A DNA stretch of 64,000 nt, from NCBI GenBank assembly GCA_903870275.1, contig CAIQCK010000081.1, positions 1 to 64,000 of the forward strand, read 5' to 3'. Shown here piece after piece: positions 51,412 through 60,227 of the stretch. How positions within the stretch are numbered: the stretch's first letter is position 1; each line of letters begins with the position of its first letter. Under the pieces are notes generated by a model. The model was not told where the DNA came from. It saw only the letters and a program-made list of their open reading frames with translations, and did no database searches. The position numbers were made by a program, and so were the translations under genes. Origin of the DNA: an uncultured bacterium. GTDB taxonomy: Bacteria; Verrucomicrobiota; Verrucomicrobiia; CAIQCK01.

Positions 51412-52605
51412 ATGAGCGAGGAAAACGGCAGAGCGGCGGTTCTGCGCGCGTCAGCGGAACAATCGCCTCCGCCCAAAAAAGAGCGATTGCTATCCTTGGA
51501 CGTGTTTCGCGGCATCACGTTGCTCAGCATGGTGTTGGTGAACAGCCACGGGGCTCAATACAAGTATCCTCCATTGAGCCACGTGGCGTGGCACGGGTGG
51601 TCTTACACCGATCTGGTATTTCCGTTCTTCGTATTCATTGTGGGTGCGGCGATTCCTTATTCGGTCGAGAGCCGCCGGGCGCGGGGCGCGGGGAATGCGG
51701 AAATCATGCTGCACGTGTTTCGCCGGGCGCTGGTGTTGTTTGCCATCGGCATCGCCATGAACTGGTGGCACAAGTTTGACTTTGCGCATCCCGCGCTCGA
51801 CCTGGCCCACCTGAGGTTTTTCAACGTCCTGCAACGCATCGCGCTCTGTTCCGTCGCCGTCACCGCGATACATCTCTGGTGGAAGCCGAAGACGCAAATG
51901 ATCTTCGCCGCCGCGGTGCTGGTGCTGTATTACGTGCTCATGACGTTTGTGCCCGTGCCGGGTTACGGCGCGGGCGTGCTGGAGAAGGTGGGGAATTGGG
52001 TTCAATACATTGATTCGCACGTGATGGGCGCTCACTGCGGCATGGTGGAGAAGGGGCAGTTCCTGGAAGGCAAGGGCCTGTTGAGCACGCTTCCCGCCAT
52101 CGTGACGGCGCTCCTGGGCTTGTGGACCGGGCGCTACTTGCGCACATCGGCCGGGCCGTATGAGAAACTGGTGAGCCTCTATTTCTACGGCGCGCTCGGC
52201 ATGTTCGCGGGCGCGTTCTGGGCCAACTTCTTTCCCGTCAACCAGAACCTGTGGACCAGCTCGCTGGTGCTGCTGATGGGCGGAATGGCCGCGACGGTCC
52301 TGGCCTCCTGCTACTACATAGTGGACATGCGCAAGATCACCTGGTGGACGCGGCCCTGCCTGATCTTCGGCATGAATTCCATTGCCGTGTGGATTGGCAG
52401 CGTCACGTTCAAGGATGCGCTGGAGAAGATTCAGCTCGCCGCCGGAGACGGGAAGCTGGTGAACCTGAAGACGCATCTGTTCAATGGCCTAGCCCAATGG
52501 TTCGGCCCGTGGAACGGCTCGCTGGCCTTTGCCATCCTCTACGTGCTTTTCTGGCTGGCCATCATGAACGAATTCTATCGCCGGAAGATCTACTTCAAGG
52601 TTTGA
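51412..52605 (+). CDS. Membrane acyltransferase, heparan-alpha-glucosaminide acetyltransferase-like (DUF5009)
   Basis: A 397-residue polytopic protein with about ten membrane segments. The start at the ATG at 51412 is favoured by GTGGAGG 8 bases upstream; an in-frame GTG at 51397 overlaps it. Typical motifs: RLLSLDVFRGITLLSMVLVN, WSYTDLVFPFFVFIVGAAI, RFFNVLQRIALCSV and IFGMNSIAVWIGS. Lysosomal HGSNAT homologues transfer acetyl groups from cytoplasmic acetyl-CoA to terminal glucosamine across the membrane; bacterial forms (NagX/YeiB-like) are little studied. It may modify amino sugars from the glycan locus. Confidence 0.87.
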   Translation: MSEENGRAAVLRASAEQSPPPKKERLLSLDVFRGITLLSMVLVNSHGAQYKYPPLSHVAWHGWSYTDLVFPFFVFIVGAAIPYSVESRRARGAGNAEIMLHVFRRALVLFAIGIAMNWWHKFDFAHPALDLAHLRFFNVLQRIALCSVAVTAIHLWWKPKTQMIFAAAVLVLYYVLMTFVPVPGYGAGVLEKVGNWVQYIDSHVMGAHCGMVEKGQFLEGKGLLSTLPAIVTALLGLWTGRYLRTSAGPYEKLVSLYFYGALGMFAGAFWANFFPVNQNLWTSSLVLLMGGMAATVLASCYYIVDMRKITWWTRPCLIFGMNSIAVWIGSVTFKDALEKIQLAAGDGKLVNLKTHLFNGLAQWFGPWNGSLAFAILYVLFWLAIMNEFYRRKIYFKV

Positions 52606-52886
52606 GTGGTGCGACAAGACCCTGTGAGTTGCGGCACGCGTCGCAAGGAGTCGTAAATAAAGGTTTTCTTCTGGCGCGCGAAAAAAGCCGGGGCCAAAAT
52701 CGAAATTGCTTGCCACGGCAAGCCGGTCTATGGCTTATTTTTCGTATGCGGCGGTCTGCGTGAACCGCGATACATCTGGAATGTTGGCCGTGTGTTCTCG
52801 GCGCACGGCCGACGCGGGGGAGCCGGGGCGCAAGCTCCGGCTCTCTCGACAACCTGCCGAGATGGGCGAAGAGAAGCGGAGGATTT
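52606..52886. other. 281-bp leader region of the small Cys-rich gene
   Basis: No gene is seen. A near-perfect palindrome GCTTGCC-AC-GGCAAGC occurs at 52708-52723. This stretch and the 180 bases after it resemble 59370-59553, upstream of the second Cys-domain gene (shared words AAATCG, CTTGC..CGCAAGCC/GGCAAGCC, GATACA, TGACAAC/CGACAAC). The duplicated leader suggests a conserved regulatory or RNA role. Confidence 0.45.
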
Positions 52887-53114
52887 ATGAACGAGGAAGA
52901 CTCCGACAGCAGAGTTGGGATGGGACCACATCCCGCCTTGCCCGACCCCGCCATCTGTCGCGCTAAAATCATTGTCCAGCCTGACCTTGTTGATTGTCTC
53001 GTGGCCGAGCCGGAGCGTTGCCCCTACGCGATGAATTACGGCGGCTCCTACTTCTGCAATAACCCGGAAAAGCTGGATATCGTCACGACCACGAAAGCAG
53101 CGAAAAATAATTAG
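52887..53114 (+). CDS. Small Cys-rich protein, CRAK-YGGSYFC family
   Basis: A 75-residue protein with GGAGG 5 bases before the ATG. No known family recognised. The core runs ICRAKIIVQPDLVDCL, then RCPYAMNYGGSYFCNNP and EKLDI. Four cysteines (in ICRAK, VDCL, RCPY and YFC) are exactly those shared with the domain at 59554, which is good evidence that both are real genes. No signal peptide, so if cytoplasmic the cysteines may bind a metal. It precedes a Tat-exported lyase-like gene by 83 bases. Confidence 0.65.
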   Translation: MNEEDSDSRVGMGPHPALPDPAICRAKIIVQPDLVDCLVAEPERCPYAMNYGGSYFCNNPEKLDIVTTTKAAKNN

Positions 53115-53197
53115 GGGACAGTCTAGGCTGGCTCAGGCGCGCGGCTCTTGAAAGGGACGGCGGGCAATGGCACGCTGAAGTCCGCGAAACAACAGCC

Positions 53198-55810
53198 ATG
53201 AGCACCGGAATCTCAACCATCCCGCCTTCTCACGTCGGCGGCTGCGGGGTGTGTGAAACCTCCCGCCTGAGTCGTCGCCGGTTTCTGAAGCAATCGTTGG
53301 CTGTTTGGGGCGCGGCTGGCGTGTTTGGCAAAATCGCGCTGCAGTGTGCGACACTCATTGCCAGCGTGCTGGCGGGGACCGTGGCCCAAGCCGCCGAGCT
53401 GTCACCCGAAGACGCGGCCATCCTCCTGCCGATCGACCCGCCGTGCGTGCAACAGGCGCGGCACGATTTGTTGCTCGAAATCCGGCGGCGTTACGCAGCC
53501 TACAGCGGCGCGGAATGCGGCGGGTTTGTGGACATGTTCATGCACAACGACCCGGTTTGGGACCGGAAGGCTAATGAGAAAATCGTCATCGCGGTCCGCG
53601 CGGCGTTGCACAGCCGCGAGGCCGACGTGTGGGCCAAGGGCAAGGCGTGGGACGGCCAGTTTTATCCGAACGAACAGCAGTTCCTCGAAGTCTGGTTCCG
53701 TTACGGCGACCGGCTCAGTGCGGACGCGCGGCGCGCCATCGAGGAAGCCTGGCGCGAGGCGTTGTTCACCGATCTCGACGCGCGCCGGCTGGGGCCAAAA
53801 TGGCGGCAGGGCGGCTCGTGGTATTGGATTCAACTGCACAACAACGTCGGCAACTGGGGCTTGATTGCTGCGGAGGTTGCCATCCTCGGCGGTGAGATTG
53901 CCAAGAGGCCCGAGTTCGTTGCCGAGGGAAAGAAGACGTTGCAGGAATGGTTTCAGAACGCGACAGCCTCCGGCATGGTCAACGGCGAATGCAATCTCAT
54001 GGAAGGCCACTGGCGCATCTACTCGTTCGTGCTCGCCCCGCTGACCGAGTGGGCACCGGACCCGGCGACGCGGCGGCTCGCACGGTTGTTGCTGGAGCGG
54101 CTCTGGCTGGAGAAGCTGGTTTATTTTCATTCGCCAACACTGCGCGAGTGCGGTGCCTCGGGCCGTTGCGTGGTGCAGGGCCTCGGCGAACCCATTGTGG
54201 ACACCAACCAGCGGCTCTGGCTCGCCACGCAGTTGAACCAGCCGATTTCTTACACGCCGCCGCCGGCCAGTGCCGGTCTCGATGTGCGCAACTCGACGAT
54301 TCACCAGACCGAGCCGTGGCTGGTCTCTCGCTGGCGCGTGCCGGACTATTTGCAGGACCTCGCGTTTCGGAAAACCCTGCCGCAGGTGGTGCGCTCGACT
54401 TGCGAAACGGAAACCACGCCGTGGCCCAACGCCATTCCATCGAAGTCGCCGTTGATTTATCCCGACCCGAAGCGCGACCGCTGGCAGTTCAACGATCTCT
54501 ACACCTGGCTGACGGAGACGTTCGCGTTCGGCACGATGTCGCGCGGCTGGGCGGATGTGGGGATGCCGGCGCTTGCTTTCTGGAAGGCGCACACCGGGCC
54601 GCCGCGCAACGTCGGCGATCATCGCGCGCTCTATGTCCGGTATCAGCACAACGACCGGAAGCCGTTCGGCCGCGCCGTCGAGTTCCTGCGCGGGCGCGAG
54701 GTCGAGCCGCCGCCGCACGCGAACTGGACGGAAGGCGGCCGTCACGCCGCGATGCAGGACCACGGCCGCGCCATCGTGATCTACCGGCCGCGGTTGGACT
54801 ACTTGAAGTCGTATGAACTGGTTCCCGGCGTTCCCGGCTACGTGACGTTCGACGGCGACCTTGCCGTGAGCAGTCTGCAGGCGCTGGCGTGCTTTTATCG
54901 CGAGGACGTTTCACCGCGCGGTTTTTTCATCGGCGACAAACCGGTGGGCGCGTTTCCGACCACGGTGGAATCGGGGCAGTGGGTCTTTGTGGATGACGGT
55001 GAAACGTGGGTCGCGGTCCGTTCGCTGGAAGCCACCGACCTCGGCGGCGCATTGCCGGCGCGGCTTGTTGCAGGCGACCGGCATGTGTTTCTCCAGAGCG
55101 ACAATTGCCGCTCGCCGCAGCCGACGCATCCCGACATCGGAAAATTGCGCCATTGCCGCAGCGGCTTCCTGATGGCTGTCGGCGACCGGACAGAGTACGC
55201 CGACTTCGCCGCGTTTCGCGCCGAGATGGCCGCGAGCAAAGTTTCCGAGAGTTGCGACGGCGACGAGCAGCGCGTGGAGTGGAGCGCCGGCAAAAAGACG
55301 TTGCGCTTGGGTTGGGATGTGTTTGAGGAGCGGTATCTGGAACGGTCAGTCAACGGCGTCACGCAGGACCCGTGGCCGCGGTTTGCGAGCGCCGAGTATC
55401 AACAGGCGCTCACTTGCGCGCGGCTCGGAGACGCAACGGTCACGACGCGCTCGCAACCACAGACGCCGGTCTGGTTGCTGGCCGATTGCGTGTCGCAGAT
55501 CTACGTCGTCTATCAGCCGAACCCGGACCGGCTCGCGCCGGTGACGTTGGAAACGTCGTTGGGTCGGGTCACCACGGGCAACTTTCCGTTTGGCAAACTC
55601 GTCTTCGGTAAATCACGCGCCGCATCTGGCAAGGAGTCGTTGCGCATCGATGCAGACGCCGAGTATCCCGCGACGCCGGTTGCCGACATGACGCTGGAAA
55701 TCACCGGCGCAAACCTGCCAGTCACTGCGATCATCAACGGCCTGCCCGCGCCCGTCTGCGCGAAAGATGACAAAGGCCGATGGCGCGTATCGCCGTATGC
55801 GGAACAGTGA
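53198..55810 (+). CDS. Tat-exported polysaccharide-lyase/heparinase-like protein
   Basis: An 870-residue protein with a Tat signal (SRLSRRRFLKQSLAVWGAAG, about residues 23-42). Residues about 70-400 are helical, as in an (alpha/alpha) toroid: WYWIQLHNNVGNWGLIAAE contains the Asn-rich loop and NGECNLMEGHWRIYSF a later catalytic-type loop; about 450-870 are beta-sandwiches. The layout resembles PL8 hyaluronate/chondroitin lyases and heparinase II/III-like proteins. The Asn-Asn pair and His/Tyr residues suit a lyase mechanism, but family membership is judged by eye. Cleavage of uronic-acid-containing polysaccharide is the likely role. Confidence 0.6.
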   Translation: MSTGISTIPPSHVGGCGVCETSRLSRRRFLKQSLAVWGAAGVFGKIALQCATLIASVLAGTVAQAAELSPEDAAILLPIDPPCVQQARHDLLLEIRRRYAAYSGAECGGFVDMFMHNDPVWDRKANEKIVIAVRAALHSREADVWAKGKAWDGQFYPNEQQFLEVWFRYGDRLSADARRAIEEAWREALFTDLDARRLGPKWRQGGSWYWIQLHNNVGNWGLIAAEVAILGGEIAKRPEFVAEGKKTLQEWFQNATASGMVNGECNLMEGHWRIYSFVLAPLTEWAPDPATRRLARLLLERLWLEKLVYFHSPTLRECGASGRCVVQGLGEPIVDTNQRLWLATQLNQPISYTPPPASAGLDVRNSTIHQTEPWLVSRWRVPDYLQDLAFRKTLPQVVRSTCETETTPWPNAIPSKSPLIYPDPKRDRWQFNDLYTWLTETFAFGTMSRGWADVGMPALAFWKAHTGPPRNVGDHRALYVRYQHNDRKPFGRAVEFLRGREVEPPPHANWTEGGRHAAMQDHGRAIVIYRPRLDYLKSYELVPGVPGYVTFDGDLAVSSLQALACFYREDVSPRGFFIGDKPVGAFPTTVESGQWVFVDDGETWVAVRSLEATDLGGALPARLVAGDRHVFLQSDNCRSPQPTHPDIGKLRHCRSGFLMAVGDRTEYADFAAFRAEMAASKVSESCDGDEQRVEWSAGKKTLRLGWDVFEERYLERSVNGVTQDPWPRFASAEYQQALTCARLGDATVTTRSQPQTPVWLLADCVSQIYVVYQPNPDRLAPVTLETSLGRVTTGNFPFGKLVFGKSRAASGKESLRIDADAEYPATPVADMTLEITGANLPVTAIINGLPAPVCAKDDKGRWRVSPYAEQ

Positions 55811-55846
55811 GGACGAATCCTTGGCACTGCGGAGTCGTTGTCAATT

Positions 55847-55933
55847 AAGGTGGGGCGAGCCTCCGTCGAGCCTCCGCTTCTGCCAAATGCGTTATGTGCT
55901 AAAAGGAGGCTCGACAGAGTCTCGCCCCACCTT
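55847..55933. repeat. Paired inverted repeat (family C), full copy
   Basis: Arms 55847-55875 (AAGGTGGGGCGAG...) and 55905-55933 (...CTCGCCCCACCTT) are 29-base reverse complements with two mismatches around a 29-base centre. The partial element at 1-44 is the same family. It lies between two genes just 44 bases before the serine-hydrolase start. Confidence 0.8.
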
Positions 55934-55976
55934 CAATGATGTTTCGCTGGGCACAGAAATTTGCAGGTTGATGGTT

Positions 55977-57119
55977 ATGAAGCTTGTGCAGTTCCAATTG
56001 TCGATGTTTCTCCTCGTATTTGCGCTCATGGCGCGCGCGGCGGAGCCGTCAAAGCTCGCGGCGGCGATGCAGCCGTTCGTGAACAGCGGGCAGATTGCGG
56101 GCGCGGTGATGCTCGTCGCGGACAAGGACAAGGTGCTCGGTCTCGACGCAGCCGGCTGGGCCGACCTCGTGGGGAAGAAAAAAATGCAGACCGATTGCCT
56201 GTTCTGGATCGCGTCGCAATCGAAACCGCTGGCCGCCACAGCGTTGATGATGCTCGTGGACGAGGACAGGGTGGGCCTCGACGATCCGGTCGAGAAGTAT
56301 TTGCCGGAGTTCAAGGAGCAGTGGCTGGTGGCGGAACGGGACAGCGAGCACGTCCTGCTGAAGAAGCCGCAGCATCCCATTCTCGTCCGCGACCTGCTGA
56401 ACCATACCAGCGGCATGCTCTACAGGACGCCCGCCGAGCAGCCGACGCTCGATGTGCTTCCGCTCGACGCGCGGATGCACGCGTACATCATGTCACCGTT
56501 GCAGTTTGAGCCGGGCGCGAAGCATCTCTACGCCAACGCCGGCATCAACACAGCCGCGCGCATCGTCGAGCTCGTCAGTGGTCAGCCTTACGAGCAGTTC
56601 CTCGCCGAGCGCATTCTGCGACCACTCGGCATGAAAGACACCACCTTCCGGCCCACTGCCGCGCAGCTTCGGCGCCTCGCCAAATCCTACAGACCGAACA
56701 CCGGCCACACCGCACTCGAAGAAGCGCCGATCCCGCAGCTTCGATATCCGCTCGACGACCCCACGCGTTGCATCCAGCCCGCCGGCGGACTTTTCTCAAC
56801 CGCGAGCGACCTGTTGAACTTCTACCGCATGATCCTCAACGGCGGCGTCTTTGCCGGCCGGCGGCTTCTCTCCGAACAAGCCGTGGGGCAGATGACCTCC
56901 AAGCAGACCGGCGACCTGCCGCAGGCGTATGGATTCGGTTTCGACGTGAGCCGTGGACTCGTCGGCCACGGTGGCACTTTTGGCACGGTGTCCAGCCTCG
57001 ACGCCACGCGCCGGTTCATCTCGATCTTCCTCATCCAATACGCCGGCCCGCCCGCCGACCTCAAAAACTTCCTCCCTGCCTTCCGCGCCGTGGCCGCCGA
57101 GCTGTGCGCGGCGGATTGA
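55977..57119 (+). CDS. Exported class C beta-lactamase-like serine hydrolase
   Basis: A 380-residue paralogue of the enzyme at 1824-2996. The start is at 55977 (or 55971), where the signal peptide begins; the longer open frame upstream runs through repeat DNA. Catalytic motifs: S80-Q-S-K83, Y185-A-N187 and GHGGTFG near residue 335. Shared signatures with the paralogue include VADKDKVLxLxAxGWAD, QWLVAExDxEHxLLKKP and LSEQAVxQMTSKQTGDLP. This is strong evidence of a shared ancestor. Substrate unknown; probably periplasmic. Confidence 0.9.
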   Translation: MKLVQFQLSMFLLVFALMARAAEPSKLAAAMQPFVNSGQIAGAVMLVADKDKVLGLDAAGWADLVGKKKMQTDCLFWIASQSKPLAATALMMLVDEDRVGLDDPVEKYLPEFKEQWLVAERDSEHVLLKKPQHPILVRDLLNHTSGMLYRTPAEQPTLDVLPLDARMHAYIMSPLQFEPGAKHLYANAGINTAARIVELVSGQPYEQFLAERILRPLGMKDTTFRPTAAQLRRLAKSYRPNTGHTALEEAPIPQLRYPLDDPTRCIQPAGGLFSTASDLLNFYRMILNGGVFAGRRLLSEQAVGQMTSKQTGDLPQAYGFGFDVSRGLVGHGGTFGTVSSLDATRRFISIFLIQYAGPPADLKNFLPAFRAVAAELCAAD

Positions 57120-57235
57120 GCCACGGCAGAACACGACGCACTTCATCGCTTAAAAAAACGGCTGGCAGCACTTGCGGGCGGTGGCTTGTGAGCATGGCTT
57201 CGCGCTCAAGTAAAACCGAGAGGGAGAATGGATTG

Positions 57236-57642
57236 ATGAAAGCCATCGATATTCTACAGTGCGAACACGCGGTTCTCGGGAAAATGCTCGACGGCATCGG
57301 GCAGGCGGTGCTAAAGAGCGAGGATATGTCGATATCGCGAGGTTCGCCCGGCTGGTGGAGGTTGTAATGTGCGACCACGCCGAGGTGGAGGAAAGCATGC
57401 TGTTCCGCCCCTTGGATGACCAGTTGATGCGGAAGGGGCAGGTTGCGCGCTTCAAATCCAACCACAAGGAATACTCCGAACAACTGCAAAAGGCGCAGGC
57501 GGAGATGCCGACCGCGGAGTCCAGGCACCTCCTGCTGCTGGCGGTTCGCACCCTGCGCGATCATTTTCGCTGTGAGAAGGATCTCATAACCGCGCTGGCC
57601 GAACCGGCGTTCACGCCTGAGTATCTTTGCCAACTCGGCTAG
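57236..57642 (+). pseudogene. Frameshifted hemerythrin gene
   Basis: From the ATG at 57236 one frame reads MKAIDILQCEHAVLGKMLDG and continues to about residue 30, then loses similarity and stops at 57367. A frame shifted by two resumes hemerythrin-like sequence (VEVVMCDHAEVEESMLF, NHKEYSEQLQ, LRDHFRCEKDL) to the stop at 57642. The break is near 57320-57335. All iron-ligand motifs survive, so the mutation is recent or is a sequencing error. Paralogue of the gene at 3125. Confidence 0.8.
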
Positions 57643-57893
57643 GCGTGGTTGCTGCGGAGAGGAATAATGAATCCGCCGCGCCGCTTGCCGACGGCGCAAC
57701 ACGCGCACATGACGAAAAGATTCTGACGGCTGACTGTTCCTTTCGTTTCACCCATTCGACCCGCGTAGCACGCTGTGGTTATTCCGGGGCGCACTGGAGA
57801 CTTGGGGCCGTAGGTGATGGCGTTGGCACTGTTGCTGAATCGCCGGTGAAACAAGGCAGTCAGCGATGAAGGACCACAATCGCCAGACTCCCG
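57643..57893. other. 251-bp intergenic stretch between convergent genes
   Basis: No gene or clear repeat is recognised. It separates the broken hemerythrin and the minus-strand nuclease. Short frames exist on both strands but none has a domain or ribosome site. Confidence 0.5.
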
Positions 57894-59081
57894 TTACATC
57901 GAGACGCAATACCGAGCATCCACAAACGCCTTTTTCAGGGCGTTGATTTGACCGTCCGTTGCATCGTTCTGTTCGGCAAACAGAACGGCTTCGTCCTGGG
58001 TGCGCCGGATTGCCTCGGGATCGGACTTGGGAGTCAGCGGCCACTGCTGAGAAGAACCTCCCTCGAATTTCACCAGAAGATACCCGCCATGGACACGCGC
58101 ACTCATTCGGACATTTGCCAGCAAGACGATCCCCAGTTTTTCCGAAAGGACACAGAGCTTCCTGGGTGTTTGAGATATCTGGCTGCAAACGAAGTTAAAA
58201 TTCTGATTCTGAAAACCGGAGATATTGTATCCCGGGTTGTTTAACGGAGCTTGGGTTCTCGGAAGGCGGTTTTCCAAAAAATGGGAGAAGTCCTTATTCG
58301 ATAAACACTGATCATGCGCATTGGCGGAATCTCCGCTGCTGCGGGGCGCAGAGGGATGAGGGATGACAGCCTTGAGTTGCGCAGATGCCTTGGCGCGGCC
58401 TGTCTCGACAACGGCCGGGTGGCCGAGCTTGGCAAGAAACTGGGCAACATCCTCGTCGTCAGGGCGAATGCCGGCTTTGAATTCGACGGCGGCGGCGAGC
58501 ATGTTTACCAGGTCTTGATGGCCTTTCTCGACCAACGCGCGCCACGCGCCCGGTATGGCGGCGCGGGCCTGAATACGGCGATGGCGGCTGCGGTATTCTC
58601 TGCGGGCCATCTCCAACGCTTCTCCAGAGACGACGCGCGAATGTGCCAGATAGCAACTGAGCATTTCGGCTGCCTCGGCCGGCGGCAGCTCGAAAAGGTC
58701 GAGTTTGTGAACACGACGATTTTGGTAACTGCCTTGTTCCGCTGGCAGATAGAAACTCCACGTTCGGCCATCGGTTAGAACGACGAAAGGGGCGCCGGTA
58801 TGAAAGGCGTATTCGAGTGCCTGGCGAATGCCGTCCTCGGCTTTGCCGGGAGCTTTCACTTCGATGAACACTGCGGGTGTGGAGGGCGGGTGACACAGGG
58901 CGAAGTCGGCGCGACCTTCACCGGTTTGGAACTCAGGCCAGACTGCGGTGGTGTCATAGATGTCCCAGTCCAATTCCTGAAGCACGCGTAAAACGGCGCC
59001 TTGGGAGATGGCTTGTTCGTTGGGAAACCGGCCTTGGCGCAGACGGCCGACGATGTCAGTAAGCGTGGTTTCAAGTGACAT
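57894..59081 (-). CDS. Orphan HsdR-N-like nuclease-domain protein
   Basis: A 395-residue protein whose first 150 residues match the N-terminal domain of type I restriction HsdR: VGRLRQGRFPNEQAISQG, GRADFALCHPP (D59) and VFIEVKAPGK (E74-V-K76) form the PD-(D/E)xK core, followed by RQALEYAFHTGAPFVVLTDG. The later half (about 160-395) is unfamiliar and has no helicase motor, so this is not a complete HsdR. No HsdM or HsdS is nearby. Possible roles: a defence nuclease, a DNA repair factor or a decayed protein. Monocistronic, converging with the broken hemerythrin. Confidence 0.8.
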   Translation of the reverse strand: MSLETTLTDIVGRLRQGRFPNEQAISQGAVLRVLQELDWDIYDTTAVWPEFQTGEGRADFALCHPPSTPAVFIEVKAPGKAEDGIRQALEYAFHTGAPFVVLTDGRTWSFYLPAEQGSYQNRRVHKLDLFELPPAEAAEMLSCYLAHSRVVSGEALEMARREYRSRHRRIQARAAIPGAWRALVEKGHQDLVNMLAAAVEFKAGIRPDDEDVAQFLAKLGHPAVVETGRAKASAQLKAVIPHPSAPRSSGDSANAHDQCLSNKDFSHFLENRLPRTQAPLNNPGYNISGFQNQNFNFVCSQISQTPRKLCVLSEKLGIVLLANVRMSARVHGGYLLVKFEGGSSQQWPLTPKSDPEAIRRTQDEAVLFAEQNDATDGQINALKKAFVDARYCVSM

Positions 59082-59211
59082 GGCCTTGAAAGAGTTAACA
59101 AGCTCTTAACTTCCAGACAATCAAATTCCTCAGCGAGTGCCGTTGAGGTCGCGCGCGAGAGGTCACAGCGGTTTTGCTGCGCGTCGCGGCGGGGTGGATG
59201 AACTGCGCTTC

Positions 59212-59316
59212 ATGATAAAACACTGGCTTGCGCATTCGTTGCCGGTGTATCTGCTGTCCGTGTTCGTCGCGACGACGTTCATCGCGCCGGCAAACCCGGT
59301 CGCGCCGGTCCACTAA
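59212..59316 (+). pseudogene. Orphan signal-peptide remnant of a duplicated gene start
   Basis: A 34-codon frame, MIKHWLAHSLPVYLLSVFVA and on to a TAA at 59314-59316. It matches the first residues of the genes at 33255 and 61799 and is preceded by the same promoter-like stretch (TTGCTG at 59174, GATGAA at 59197). The payload is gone. No gene is seen from 59082 to 59211, and only shared leader sequence follows to 59553. Confidence 0.7.
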
Positions 59317-59553
59317 CGGCATGGACGATTTGTCCGGTAACGCAGACCTCATATGGGATGCGCAGCACCGAAATCGCTTGCTACCGCAAGCCGAGAGGAG
59401 GATTATGCTGACGCGTAGCGGTTCTTGATTCCCGCGACCTGTTGTGAAGATTGGCGGTATGCCTTTGATACACGCCAACACGGGAGAGTCGGAGAGGGTG
59501 CGTCGATTCTCCTGACAACGTGTCGAGCCAGGCTGAAAGGAGTGAACTGCTCT

Positions 59554-60093
59554 GTGACCGAGGACAAATCATACAGCCCCGAGTGCTTGCCGTATAAGAC
59601 AAGACCCACCTTACCTTACCCGGGCATCTGCCGAGCTAAAGTATTCATTCCGCCCGATCTGGTCCAATGTCTGGCGGATCATCCGAATAGTTGCCCCAAC
59701 ACGATAAGCTACGGAGGGAGTTACTTCTGTTTTCATCCGGATAAGCTGGAGATTGCCAAGATCACGGAAGCGGAGAAGAATAAAATTCAGGGGACATCCT
59801 CGGCCGGCCCGGCCTTGCCGTCACAACAGCCCGCCAACTTCACCGCCAGCGCGGGCGTTTTGCCTGGCAACGTGGACACCCTGTGGGACGCCCATCAAGA
59901 TTGCAGCTTCATCGTGCAAATGTGCGCCGACCCCATGAACGACGCCAACTGGCGGCAGGTCGGCGTCACCACCCACAGCATTCTTACCGTCACGGGACTG
60001 ATGAGCGGCACCAAATACTGGTTCCGCGTCTGCGCCCTGCTCGGCGATGAGCAAAGCCCTTGGAGCGACCCCGCCCTCTGCATGGCGCCGTAA
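59554..60093 (+). CDS. CRAK-YGGSYFC domain fused to a fibronectin type III domain
   Basis: A 179-residue protein. The GTG at 59554 is preferred because AAAGGAG lies upstream and the N terminus (TEDKSYSPECLP) then aligns with that of the 75-residue paralogue at 52887. Residues about 25-70 hold GICRAKVFIPPDLVQCL and YGGSYFCFHPDKLEI; about 90-178 form an Fn3-like sandwich (TLWDAHQDCSFIVQM, VTGLMSGTKYWFRVCALLGD) ending SPWSDPALC. Fn3 domains of this type are common on surface proteins, yet no signal peptide is visible. Function unknown. Confidence 0.7.
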   Translation: MTEDKSYSPECLPYKTRPTLPYPGICRAKVFIPPDLVQCLADHPNSCPNTISYGGSYFCFHPDKLEIAKITEAEKNKIQGTSSAGPALPSQQPANFTASAGVLPGNVDTLWDAHQDCSFIVQMCADPMNDANWRQVGVTTHSILTVTGLMSGTKYWFRVCALLGDEQSPWSDPALCMAP

Positions 60094-60227
60094 ACGGCGG
60101 AGTTGAAATCACCGCGCCCCGGCGGGAGTGAATGCCCACCGAGGCCGGAACCGCCGCTTTGCCCTTGCGCCCCGCGACCTCGCTGCGCAAAATCATGTCA
60201 GAGACTCGATCAACCCAAAGGTGTCGT

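Noticed and set aside
52595..52972. Minus-strand ORF over the leader of the small Cys-rich gene
   Set aside because: It overlaps the duplicated leader and the well-supported start of the plus-strand Cys-domain gene.
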